Part shown: positions 34,204 through 45,322 of the stretch, piece after piece
Layout: each line of letters starts with the position of its first letter
Numbering within the stretch: the stretch's first letter is position 1
Source of the DNA: Edaphochlamys debaryana
Lineage: Eukaryota; Chlorophyta; Chlorophyceae; Chlamydomonadales
DNA: 64,000 bases
NCBI GenBank assembly: GCA_016858145.1
Contig: JAEHOE010000002.1
Location: forward strand, 2,356,001-2,420,000
Reading direction: 5' to 3'
Notes under the pieces: generated by a model
The model's input: the letters and a program-made list of their open reading frames with translations, nothing else
Told to the model about the DNA's origin: nothing
The model's database searches: none
Position numbers and translations under genes: made by a program

Positions 34204-37200
34204 TCATGCACTCCTGCCCAGCACGGCGATGTACATGGGAGCGGCCGGGACACCGCCAATGCCACCCACTCCGCCGCCACCTGCGCCGATGCCGAATGCC
34301 GCTGAGCGCGCGGCGAGCCGACCCTCCCCCTTGAACGGAATGAAGACGACGGGCCAGAGGCCGCTGGCGTTGGGGCAAGGATTGGGGTTAGCGCTGAAAG
34401 GAGCGGCCGCCGCCGCAGCGCTGCGGAAGGGGCTGTCCAGGGCCACCGTGCGCCGCCCTTCCGCCGCCCTTCCACCAGCCCTCGGAGATCCACCGGCCGG
34501 ACAGCTGCCCGCCGGGGCCCCGCCGGCTGAGGCCGTCGGCGCCGGGGCCACGGCCGCCGACCCAGATGCCCCCAACGCCGTAAACACGGCCGCCGCCACG
34601 GCTGCCACCCCAGAGCCGCCCGAGCCTCCAGCCGAGCCCGCTGTCCCACCAAAGGGACCGCTTGGACCGCCTGGGCCCCCGTCATTGCTCCGCGCGATGC
34701 TGTCCAATGCCGTAATCTCCGCAGCGGCTGAGGCGGGGGCGCTGACCACGGGTTGGAGGCCAAAGGCGCCGGCCGAGAAGCCAGGGCCGGCGGCGGCCGC
34801 ACGGGGCGAAGCGGCAGCCGTCCAGGCGGCAGAGGCAGCGGCAGCTGTGCCGCCAGAGTTGCCCGTCACAAGCCCTGAGAGCCGCGAGCCAGTGCGAGCC
34901 GGCGGCGTTTGCGCGTTATGGACGTGGATCTGGTTCTGGACCTGGACCGGGTTCTGGATCTGATTCTGGTTCCGATTGGACTTGTCGGCTGAGAGGTAAA
35001 GCGATGCTGCTGCGTGGGAGCAGACCACCCAGCTGCGGAGGGAGGAGCGGGCAGAGGGCGGGGGGGTGAGGCAAGGACGCATTGCACGACCGCACCTTGA
35101 CCTTGCCCCGCCCCATCCCAAGCGCCCCAGACCTGGTCCGCGCCACCCCTCGCAATGCGCTCACCCGCTCTTCCCCACAGCGGTGAGTTGCTCCAAGACG
35201 GGCGCAAGAGCGCGGCTCCTCACGCCCAGGTACAGGCCCTCACAAGAGCCCACGCCGGGGTCGGGCCGCACGGGGCCCACGTGCACCGCCACCTTGACAC
35301 GCAAGCCCCTGCGGCGGTTGGTATGTAGCCGTTGGCAGCGGTTGGCGGTTGGGTGGGCGTGAGGGAGCGACAAAACTGCCGGGCCATAGCGGTGGCTGGC
35401 GCCAACGACCCGGTCGGGCCACGCACCGCCTGTCCCCCGAAAGTGTGCGAATCCCGGGTGGAGACCCTCACACCTCCCAGTCCCCCCACTAGTTGTGCAT
35501 CCCCCAGAAATGTGTGCATCCCGGGTGAGGGCCCCACCCACCTCTGGACCAGGGCACCCCCAAGGTAGAGCGGCTCACACAGCTCCTGTGGGCCCATGGA
35601 GCAACCCGGGAGTGCAACCATGTAAACCATGCGTGACAGGAAGGGGCTTCCCACTACCGGTACGGCACCCGTACAAAGCTGAGTCAGCAGCCACGCGTCG
35701 ACGCCAAGACCACTCACGTGTTTGAGCAGCTCGGGGCTCCACTCTTCGTGCTCCCGAAGCGTAGCCACGCACTTGACCCCCCACTGCACCGCCCCCGTAG
35801 CGTCCGTGAAGGCCGCGCCGCAGCCGTGGTGGCAGCGGAAGGCGCAGCCGCCGCTCTCAGCCGCAAGGCGAGAGGCGACCGCCCACAGCTGCTCCAGGGC
35901 GGCGCTCGCGAGGGCCTTGTCCCACCTGTGCACGGGAGGATGGGCGGGGCGGAACCGAGCTTAATCGGGGCGCGGCGGGGACAGCTGGAACGGGGAGCCT
36001 GCTGGACCGGGGATACTGCTCGACGAGGGTCGAGGGCGGCCAAGGCCCCGGCGGCTCATCAGCCCAATTGCAATCCTCAAGAGTTCAGCTTCGTATAGAA
36101 AATCGATGTGCAACTGTACGGCATGCATACATGACTCACGCGAAGAGGTTGGCCAGGCCGCAGCCGGTGAGGTGCGCCACCAGAACCGTCCCCACAGGCG
36201 CCCCCGTCAGCCCCGGGGCCAGCTGCGTGCCGCTGCGCAGCTGGCGGCCGTGCCGTAGCATGTTGTACGGCAGCCGCCCCTGCAGCTCGCCGGACAGCAT
36301 CTGCGTGTGGAGTACGACAACCATGAGTCACATCAGTCAGCAAGGCCTGGCTCTATCTCTATGTCTGCGATCTGCTCTGTGAGTAGCGGGCCAGGCGCAC
36401 GGCGGGTGGAGGCAGGACGGTAGGCAGGACTGAGGTTTATTCGCTTGTCGGGGCTCGGGGCCCGGCTTGCCTGCACCAGCGTCGTCTCCTCCGCTTCCAA
36501 ATTCTTGAGCGCGTGGGTGCCCTCCTGCCAGTACAGAGCAGACTCCGTGGCGGGCGAGGGCCGGGCAGCCAGCTCCGCTGCGGCGGGCGCCGTCAGGAGG
36601 ACCATGCCCCCTTGCCCCGCATCTGCACGTGGATACGGCGTGGGGCAGACACCGGTCAGGCCATGGCTAATCAAGATCTGAACCGCATCAACCTCATCTA
36701 GCAAGCTTCACCTGCTACCGCCTTGGCTGTGTTGACGCAGCTGCCGCCGTACGTCGCCCGTACGCCGCACACAGATACGGTGCTGCCCTCGCCGATGCCC
36801 AGCACGATGCCCATCCGCATGCGCAGTCCGCGGAAGAGCACCTGGGAGCGAGGTGGGGGCATAGCGGAATTGAGTTATCATGAGGGTTGCGTGGGGCCAG
36901 GCACGCCGGCCCGTACAGGACCCCTAACCCCAAGGAATGCCGGTACAGCTCGACCGTGCCAGAGAGGCCCCAGCACTCACGTGGTCACTACGGGAGCTGC
37001 GGATGCCGGCCGCGCCGCCTCCGAGCATGGCCGCGAGTACAGCATAACCGTACGGCTCCGGCGGCCGGTTGTACATCGTACTGACGACCGAGGTGGCGGT
37101 TGGGCTCAGCGGTGCGGGCAGCAGCTGGCCCGAGATGGGCCTAAGCGGCGGCTCCTCCGACACAAGGCTCGCGCCCCCACCTAGCATTCCGGTCGCGCTG

Positions 37201-40200
37201 CCGACGCGGAGCTTGGAACGGAGCGAGCCGTATCCATAGATGGGTGGCTGTGGTGGCAAACCCGCCTTGCTGAGCACTCGCGCCATCGCGCCGCGCATCC
37301 CTGGCGAGTTGTGCATTAGCACGTCTGCGGTGAGGTGCGGCAGCGTTGTGCTACTCTGGTTCGCGGATTCGCTACAAAGCGAAGGAACGGGTTGCGTGAG
37401 GGCCTGCATGCTGGTCGACGTGACGAAGTTAGCGTTCACGGGACCGCCGGGGCCGAGGGCTGCGGCTGATGCAGCAAAGCCGCTGGGCGAAGGCGAGCGA
37501 AGCTCCGAGGCCGCCGAGGACGTGCCGCGAAGGGCCGTCGCCGGCAGCGGCGACTCTGGCGGCGGCGGGGCCGCCGAGCAAAGCCGCGACAGCTCGGGCG
37601 ACGCTGTCCCTATCCCTGGCCCGTTCTCGGGCGCTGGTTGGGTCTCGGCGCCAAAGCTGGAGGCGGCGGCCGCGCAAGCGTCTTCGCATCCCGCCGGCGC
37701 TACGAGCCCAGCCGGCAGGAGGGAGGAGTTCTGGGGGGAGGCAACTTCGGGGGTGACTGATCCCATGCGTACGGCATCAGTCACCGTGGGCGTCGCGTCG
37801 GAGGGCGGCGGCGTGTTGGCATCACGTGGCATTTCCGCACTACGCCTCTGCATCACCCCCACGCTCCTGACAACCGTGATCTCGCCGCCGCCGCCGCCGT
37901 CGCCGTACGCCTGGACGCCGCTGATGCGGCCGTCGCACCCGCCACCGCCGCCACCGTCGAAGTCTCTGCCGCCGCCGCTGCTGCTGCCGCCACGTCCACT
38001 TGCTCCGAAGGGCGCAAGAGCGTTGGCTGTCGATGCGCGAAGCGGCATCACCAACGACCGGTCGCAAAACCCGGCGGCGCCGCCACAGCCGTCCGGGGCA
38101 GTGACGCCGCCGCCGCTGGGGCGTGTGCCGCCGACCGGGATTGCGGTACAAGTGGCGGCGCGTACGGAGCCCACCCCAAAACCGTTGCCGCCGCCAGCGG
38201 CGGCGGTTAGGGTGGTGGCATCCACGTGCGCCAATCCCGTAACCGCCGACAGGCTGGAGGCCAGATCCTGGTACGATCCGCCGCTCGGCCCCATGGCAAG
38301 CAGCTGGAGGCCTTGGAGTCCCAAAGATCGCGTCGCATTTGATCTGAGCGATGCTCCGGAGCAGGTGGGGGCCAGGAAAGAGGCACAGGAGGCAGCTGCC
38401 GCCAGCTCCTCCACGATCTTGGCGCGCCGCGCTTCGGCCAGCTCCATTACGTCACGTAACGTTACAACCGCCGCCGAGGGGTGTGCTAACAGAGCCTCCG
38501 GCCAGGGGGCTGTGAGGAGCTGCGCCTGGGTTTCCAGCGCCCAAGCTGCCGCTGCTTGCGGCGTGTGGAAGGCCTGAAGGGAGGGAACAGGGCAGGGGTT
38601 TGGAAGAAAGAAGGGAGAAATCAGGGCCAAAGGAAAAAGGCAGGTGTGGAACTCGTGGAAGGGAGGGCGAGGGAGGAGGTGAGGACAGCATGCAGCCACG
38701 CGCGTGGGCGCCTTAGATAGATGGACCTTGAGGCAAGTGGGAACGCCGAGTCCCTCACCAATATATACGAGTCGCCCTCCGTCGCTGACTCATGGCCGCC
38801 GTGGGTCAACAACAGCCTGCGGCGGCGATCCAGCGGACCAGCGGCGGGAGCGGTTGGGGTCCAGCTCACAGCCCGTGATGAGAGCCCTCACGATGCCCCC
38901 CATGTGGCCTGCACCTCACAGCGGCACGGCAGCCCCAACGGGCCCACCCACCCACCTCCGTACGATCCCGTCGTGCAGCCTCATGGCCTCCTGCATCACC
39001 AGCGGATCCAGCGCCTCTGCGGGAGATCCAGATCCAGACGCGGCAGGGCACGGGGGCATCGTTTCAAGCGAAGGTCACGCGGCTACAAGTCAGACATGGG
39101 TCAGGCAGAGCAGCAGCCCCGCCCCGACGCCCCGCGCCAACGACGCTACAACGCCCCACAGCGGCGACAAGCAAGTAAGTGCGGCACGGCCGAGGGGCAA
39201 GGGCAGCGTGTGGCAGAGGCGCATGCCAGCCCTGCTGTGGGGGCTGCTGTTCGCGCTGCTACCCCTGGCCCCGCCCCCAGCGCTACCGGGGCTCACCCCA
39301 CAGCGGCGTGGAGTCCTGCAGGTCCGTCACCACGACGGTGCTCAGAGGGCCGTACCCGGGGGGCGCCCCGCTGCCACCGCGCCGCAGCCGCAGCCGCCAC
39401 GGCAGCCAGGCGGGGCGCACGTACGACAGCAGGCCCAGGCCCACCAAGACCAGGCCCGCGAGGCCCAGGCAGGGTACGAGCGTGGCGATGAGGATGGTGG
39501 TGGTGGAGGGGCTGCCGCTGGGGGCACTGGCCGCAGGCTCCGGCGGCGGCGAGGCTGTGGGCAGGTAGCCCTGCGGCGGGGAGGGGGGCGGAAGAGCGGT
39601 ACAGTCAGCGGAGCGACGTTGTGGGGGCTTGCTCGCTAGCCCAGTGCGCGTTCTAGGAGCTAGCTATCACTTGGGCTAGGCTGATGGGGGTGCATCTTCG
39701 GAATATGTTTGTTACCGGTATTCGTGTCAATGCGCACGCCATACCTGCAGCATGTAGTACGTGTTGCGCAGGTACGCGAACTCCTTCGGGTCCGAGAAGT
39801 TGTCGTACACGTCGTACACGCGATCCGTGAGGCGGGCCATGATCTCGGCAATTGGCCGGGACGTGCTGACCGCTGACATAACGGCCGCCTGCATGCATGC
39901 AGTACGATCCAGTACGACAGGCACGCGTTTAGAAGTCAGAATCCTGTTGGATGAAGGCTGCTTCCTGGCGTGGCCCCCAGCCAGCAGGCAGGCACCCAAG
40001 CAAGACCGGCACGCATTGAAGTCAGGTTGTGGCGTCGGCCCCCGCGTGCCCCCAGCCGCCAAACAGAGCGTGTGACGCCCACCGCACCCTGCTCCAGCCC
40101 CGCCTAGCGTCCAAGCCACGCAGAGTCCATCTACCGACCTGCATGGCCTGCACCACCTGCACGCTGCCGGGCCCCAACCCCGACCCGCACACGCACACAT

Positions 40201-43200
40201 ACACACCTCCCGACCCCCCCTCCCCCCTGCGCGACCCCGGCCCCCACCTGCATGGCCTGCACCACCTGCACGCTGCCGGGCCCCAACCCCGACCCGCACA
40301 CGCACACATACACACCTCCCGACCCCCCCCTGCCCCCCGCGCCCCCCCCCCCCCCGGCCCCCACCTGCATGGCCTGCACCACCTGCACGCTGCCCGGCAG
40401 CCGCAGCGTGAGCAGCGCGTTGGGGTGCTCGATGGCGGCCGACACCACCGCCAGGTGCTCCCGGATGTCGTCCACGTGGTACCCCGCAGCCACCCACCTG
40501 GGCGGAGGGGGAGGAGGCGCGTGTGTGAGGGAGGGGCCGCGTTGGGAGGAGGTGCGTAGGGACGAGGCGCAAAGGGAGGAGGCGCGTAGGGAGGAGCGCT
40601 TGCAGCGAGGCAATCAGCAGTCCACGGGCGGCCTTCGTCCGTCAGTCCCCGCCCCAGGGGCGAGGCTGGAACCCGCCCCGCACCCACCTCCCCAGGTTGG
40701 CCGGGTCAAAGTGCTCCCGCCGCGTGGGCTGAGCGCGCAGAGCGTTCACCTGTGTGGGGCCAGATCCGTCGGTGGGAGCAGCTGCGTTATGCAAAGCCGC
40801 TGGGCGCAGTGGGCCCGACCAGAGGGCAGGGAAGGTCCTGTCACCTCGAGACCCGAGCAGCCAGCTTCGACACATGCGGGCCTGACCCGATCGGGACCCA
40901 CCCGCAGGACCCGGGGCCAGAGGACCTCTGGGTCGATGGCCCACACAAACGCCTCGTACACCTGCCAGGGGGACGAATATATACGGGAAGCATGAGCGCT
41001 GACGGCCAAACAACATGTCTTACTTGTCAGCCAACGCAGATGCGCTTTGCCCGCCCGGAACCCTGACTGTTCCGACCCCTCACGCACCGCCAGCTGTTCC
41101 GCCGGCGAGGCGAGCTTGTTGACCCCGGCCGACAGCGCCCCGTTCCCGAGGAAGGGCGCCCGATTGACCCACTGCCACGCCCGCGGCGCCGCCGCCAGCA
41201 CCGCCGCGGCGGCCGCGAAGCCGCTGCCGTTGCCCGGCGGCGCCGCTGCTGCGGCGGCGGTGGCGGCTGCCAGGGTAGCGTCTGGGTCTACCAGGCCCGT
41301 TAGCAGCTCGGCGTAGGGGCAGATTTCCTTGGTGCAACGCTCCATCGCACCTGGAGTTTGGGGCAGAGGTGAGAGGCGGCAAGGGTGCCGGTAGGAGCAG
41401 GCGGGTTGGAGGCGGAGGGACGCCTGCGTGCGCGCCCGTCGGCTGCGCAGCCGGCACCCATGCTACCCTGTCACGCTGCTTCGAACCGCATGCCTACATC
41501 AAGCACATAAGCAAGCTCACCCGTCTGCCTGTTGAGGACCTCGGGTGAGCCCGGCATCATCGCGGTTCCGATCTTGCCCCGCAGCGTGCCGTTCCGCGCG
41601 ACCAGCGAATGTTTGAAAGCGATGGTGGGTGCAACCGTGAACACGCACCGCCCCGCAGCGAACGCGTCGCTCTGTCCGTTGCAGGCCTGGGTGGCGTCGC
41701 TGGGTGCCGCGAGGGCCTTGAGCCGCCTGGGTGGAGGAGGGGTGGTTCGGAGGAGGGGAGCAAGTTCGGAGGAGGGGAGCAAGTGTTGTGCTCTAGAGGC
41801 CTGCTAGGTGTTCCCGCACCGCACGCCAGGCACGCCACGCACGCCATGCACGCCACGCACGCCACGCACCGGATGATGGTGAGGGCGTCGGCCATGGCTG
41901 CGGTGCCGGTGAGCGGCCGCATGGTGGGGGAATCAAAGAACAGGCCCATGGGCCGACCCTGCGGAAGATGCCCAGAACCGACACCGGTCCAGCAAGCGTG
42001 TGTCAGAAGCTTGTCATGGCGTGTTAAGACCCTTTCATACACGTTACCGCAACCGCAATCATGCGCGATTCCCTGTTTCCGTACGCACCGTGGCCACAAT
42101 GTGAGGCGCCCAGACGGCGGCCAAAGCGAAGGCGGTGTACGGGCAGGTGGGGGTGTGCGGGAAGCAGAAGCCGTACTCGGGCAGTCCGTCCTGGTCAAAG
42201 TCAGACCCGTTCAACAGCTGCGCCGTCACGAGGAGCTGTGGGTATGGCAATGCGGCAGGACTTTGGAACCGGGGACAGGTATTGCTCATCACAACGATGC
42301 GAGTGTGGACAGGAGCGGAAGGGCGAGGACCCCTAGAACCGAACCCGGCCCCGTTGAGAGGACCCGCTGCCGGGGACCCTCACACGTCGGGGTCTCTGAA
42401 AAGCTGCCGTACGCATTACAACGCAAGTGCCGTACACGCACCTCGTCCCACGTGGACGGCATGGGCAGGCCCGCCGTGGCGAGGATGTCCCTCCGGTAGA
42501 AGAGCGAGAACACGTCATTGGTGTACGGGAGGCCCACGATACGGCCGCTGTACACGGCGGCGGTGAGCCGGAAGAACGGCGCGATGCCCTGTCGGGGCCA
42601 GCAGTTAACGTACGGCAGGACCGGGTTACAGCATGCCGCGGAAAGGCGCGAAGGAGCACAACACAGTCGGCTCGCTCCATGCGGCCATGCGGCATGGCTT
42701 GGCCCAGAGCCCCGGTTGCGCCTCACCATCCAGGCCAGATGGGCGTCCTGTGCTATTACTGGCTCCAGGTCCTTGGGGACAGCCAAACAGCGACATCCAA
42801 AAGTGGGGAAGTGAGTGGCGTAAAAGGTGTCCTTCAGTTAAGGGTGCATCGTGCAGGCAGCAAGTTCGCCCGCCGGGATTAAGAGACCGAGGGCGCAGCA
42901 GTGTAAGGGCCAGCCAGACGCCCGGGCTGGGCCATGGACCTCCCTGGGCCCGCCTGGGCCTGCTGCCCGTGCCCGCCGGCTGGGTCCGCCTGGGCCTGCG
43001 TGGACCTGCCTGCAGCACGTTGAAGGTGTCTGCCAGCGTGGAGATGGTCATGGGGTTCAGGGCCCAGCCCTGGTAGCTGCCCCCCGTGGCAGGCGAAGCC
43101 TCCAGGTCGTCTGCGGCCACGAGAGGTGAAGGCATGCCGGCAGGCACACACATCACGACATCAGATTCTTTGCTTTATGGCACAGATGTGTGCGCCATTC

Positions 43201-44471
43201 AATGGCCGCCGGGTTCATGACCGTGCGTGCGGTGACTTGGATCGGCCCTGACTGAGCGAGACTGAGCAGGATGCATGGGACACATCCCCTTACAACACGT
43301 CCAGGGAGGGGGCAACCCGGCGCCTGAGCCTTGGCCCGAATGCCGGCCCCGACTCACGGAGAAGCATGTCATCCCACACGTCAAAGTCTACGTCCCTGTG
43401 CTCACGGGCGGGGGTAGGGAGGCACGTGGGCGTCAGGCACTCGGTAGGGAGGCACTGCGGTGCCACAACTCTTCATGCTAGTCATGACGGCCAATCTGCT
43501 CGGGCCTTGCGCCTGGAGTCGAGCTGCTGAAGCTATACAAGTAAGCACCGACAAGGCATGGCGCCCCGTGGATGTATGTGGGTGACCAAGCTTTGGGCTC
43601 ACCCGACTGTAGTAAGGGGGTCCAGTGACGATCAGAGGGGTTTGCGTTGGGGCGGCAAAGGCAAGCGCCACGTCAGTAGAGGAGCGAAGCGATGTGTTGT
43701 CTGCGCTTGCTGTCATGCTGTTCAGGCACCTAAGATGGCCCCCTGCTTCCTGGCGTGCCTGCCTCCCGCTCCTGCCCGCACAGGTCCCCTGCCCCGCCCA
43801 GCCCAGTGGCTACGAGCGTGCACCTCCTCTCGCTTCTCACCGATCGCTGCAACCCCGCTGCGATTCAGCTGCTCGATCACTTGATTGGAGTGGGAGACAG
43901 GCACGCTTAACAGCGTGGTGAGGAGCAGGTGCAGCGGCTGCAAATTCGCAGTTGAGTCGAGCCGTTAGGCATCGACTGACGGCACACTCGGCGTCCGCCG
44001 GACCTCTCCCCCGCGGCCGGAGCAAGACTCACCTGTGGTATGCTAAACGCAGGTATGCACGAGAAGAGCATTTCCGATATCGCCGCGCCTGCGCGTCATG
44101 GCAATGCCCCGACATGCAGTTAGCTTACCAGTTTGTCGCGCACGAAGTGCTGGAGTGACCTACCCGTGCTGTTTAACCCCGGCCGCGTCTGCTCGAAGCC
44201 ACCGCCGATAGTTGTAGTGTGCGCGTCGCGACAGCCACCTCTGCGCGATACATTTCGAAGAGCCTGAGCCTGTGTGTCGCGCATCAATCAACGAGTCTCT
44301 AACCCCTCCACACCGCGGTGCTTACCTTGGAAGAGCGTCGAGCCTGTCTTTGACGCAGGCCGAATCGAGAATTTCACCAAGGCTTGCCAACACCGGCGAG
44401 CAGAGGCCAAACACCATAACAAGCGCCCCGACCATCCACCAGTGCCCGCCGCCAGCCCGCGTGCGGGCCAT
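34204..44471 (-). CDS. receptor-type class III nucleotide cyclase with solute-binding ectodomain (about 1,820 aa)
   Basis: From 43110 to the stop all exons join in phase: 43110-43010, 42771-42727, 42588-42442, 42235-42089, 41958-41870, 41726-41521, 41350-41088, 40961-40902, 40749-40688, 40497-40365, 39888-39745, 39570-39297, 39016-38956, 38816-38759, 38573-36981, 36841-36712, 36622-36471, 36300-36140, 35925-35718, 35585-35542, 35308-35165 and 35032-34204. Exon 1 (44471-44326) gives a signal peptide (WWMVGALVMVFGLCSPVLA). The ectodomain resembles extracellular solute-binding proteins (GRIVGLPYTNDVFSLFYRRD, LPMPSTWDE). A membrane span (ILIATLVPCLGLAGLVLVGL) leads to a cyclase domain with both metal aspartates (VVTDLQDST, ATEGDSYILAFHTP) and YGGSCVNTAKAV, split by about 500 low-complexity residues. 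A second, degenerate cyclase domain follows (LRVKVAVHVGP). The likely product is cAMP or cGMP in response to an outside ligand. N-terminal exons (tentatively 44149-44129, 44042-44033, 43937-43841, 43709-43603, 43395-43358) are uncertain; the 43603/43395 join does not keep phase. Confidence 0.8.
40138..40400. repeat. tandem triplication of an exon 3' end and donor in the cyclase gene
   Basis: CCTGCATGGCCTGCACCACC recurs at about 40138, 40247 and 40364 (109 and 117 bp apart), each followed by the same C-rich and CACACGCACACATACACACC sequence in the first two units. On the coding strand each unit holds the end of exon 40497-40365 and an intact AG|GTGG donor. Two units now lie inside the intron. 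Confidence 0.85.
41811..41872. repeat. 10-bp minisatellite in a cyclase intron
   Basis: About five to six copies of CACGCCACGC-like units lie in a row within the intron between exons 41958-41870 and 41726-41521, and reach the donor. Confidence 0.7.
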
Positions 44472-45322
44472 CGTCCCCGCGCTCAACAAATGGAGGCGAA
44501 TTGTCGTGACTGGGGGTCCATCTGCTTCGGGGCGCCGTGTCGTCGCCAAAAGGTCATGCTAGAGGGCCTGATGAGAGTACTCGTAACTAGCGCGGGCGAC
44601 AAACGGAGCGCACGGGGCCTAAGGTTAGCCTGTGCCGGCCTAAGTTCATGCTGTATGGTACGTGTTAACTGAAGCCCACCTAGAGCTGAAGAGGGCTTTG
44701 CGTAACCAGCGACACGCGGCGACATAGCCCCGTGCGTCCATGTGCGCAATAAGTACGGGCGCCGGTGGGGCCGGTACCACGGCGCCGCACAGCTCTATCG
44801 TCGCATTGCAGGCCGTGTCGACTCTACGATGTTGACAAAACAGAAAGCGTCAACGACACAGACGTCGGCCGCGTTGGGCACGCCGGCCGCGTTGGGCACG
44901 TGGCCTCGCCCTCTACAGCAGCGCCGCCCTAGAATGCACCACCTCTCTGCACGGCCCCCCCCCTTTCTCCCAAGCGTCCCAGGTTCGGTGAGGGATCTGT
45001 GCGCCTAAGCCGCCAAGTTCCTGCGGCAACTCCGGCAAGATCCCCATTTGAAGGTCCCAAGGACTTGTCCACCCACCCGCACACTGAAGCACAAGGCCCC
45101 ATCGTGCGCGAGGACCAAGGGGCCCACGCTCCGATCGTAGGACGCACTGACCTATGTCGGACTGCCACCGTTCTCCTCGCCAATCTGACGAGTTAAGACC
45201 ATGCACTGCCACTAGGGTTGATCCCGCCTGCCCACACGACGCGGGCTGTGGCATCCCAAGACCCAAGACATGTGACCCACACAGCTCCAGCCCAGGCTCC
45301 CCGCCCCCCGCACCATGCCCCC
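44472..45322. promoter_or_regulatory. upstream region of the cyclase gene and 3' UTR of the HET gene
   Basis: This is an 851 bp spacer between two minus-strand genes. The in-frame ATG at 44549 would add 26 residues before the signal peptide; I prefer 44471 because the signal peptide then starts MARTRAGGG. No clear core promoter motif was seen. Confidence 0.4.

Noticed and set aside
37240..38577. 445-residue open frame on the plus strand
   Set aside because: It is the antisense of the low-complexity cyclase exon 38573-36981, and its composition is a GC-driven mirror.
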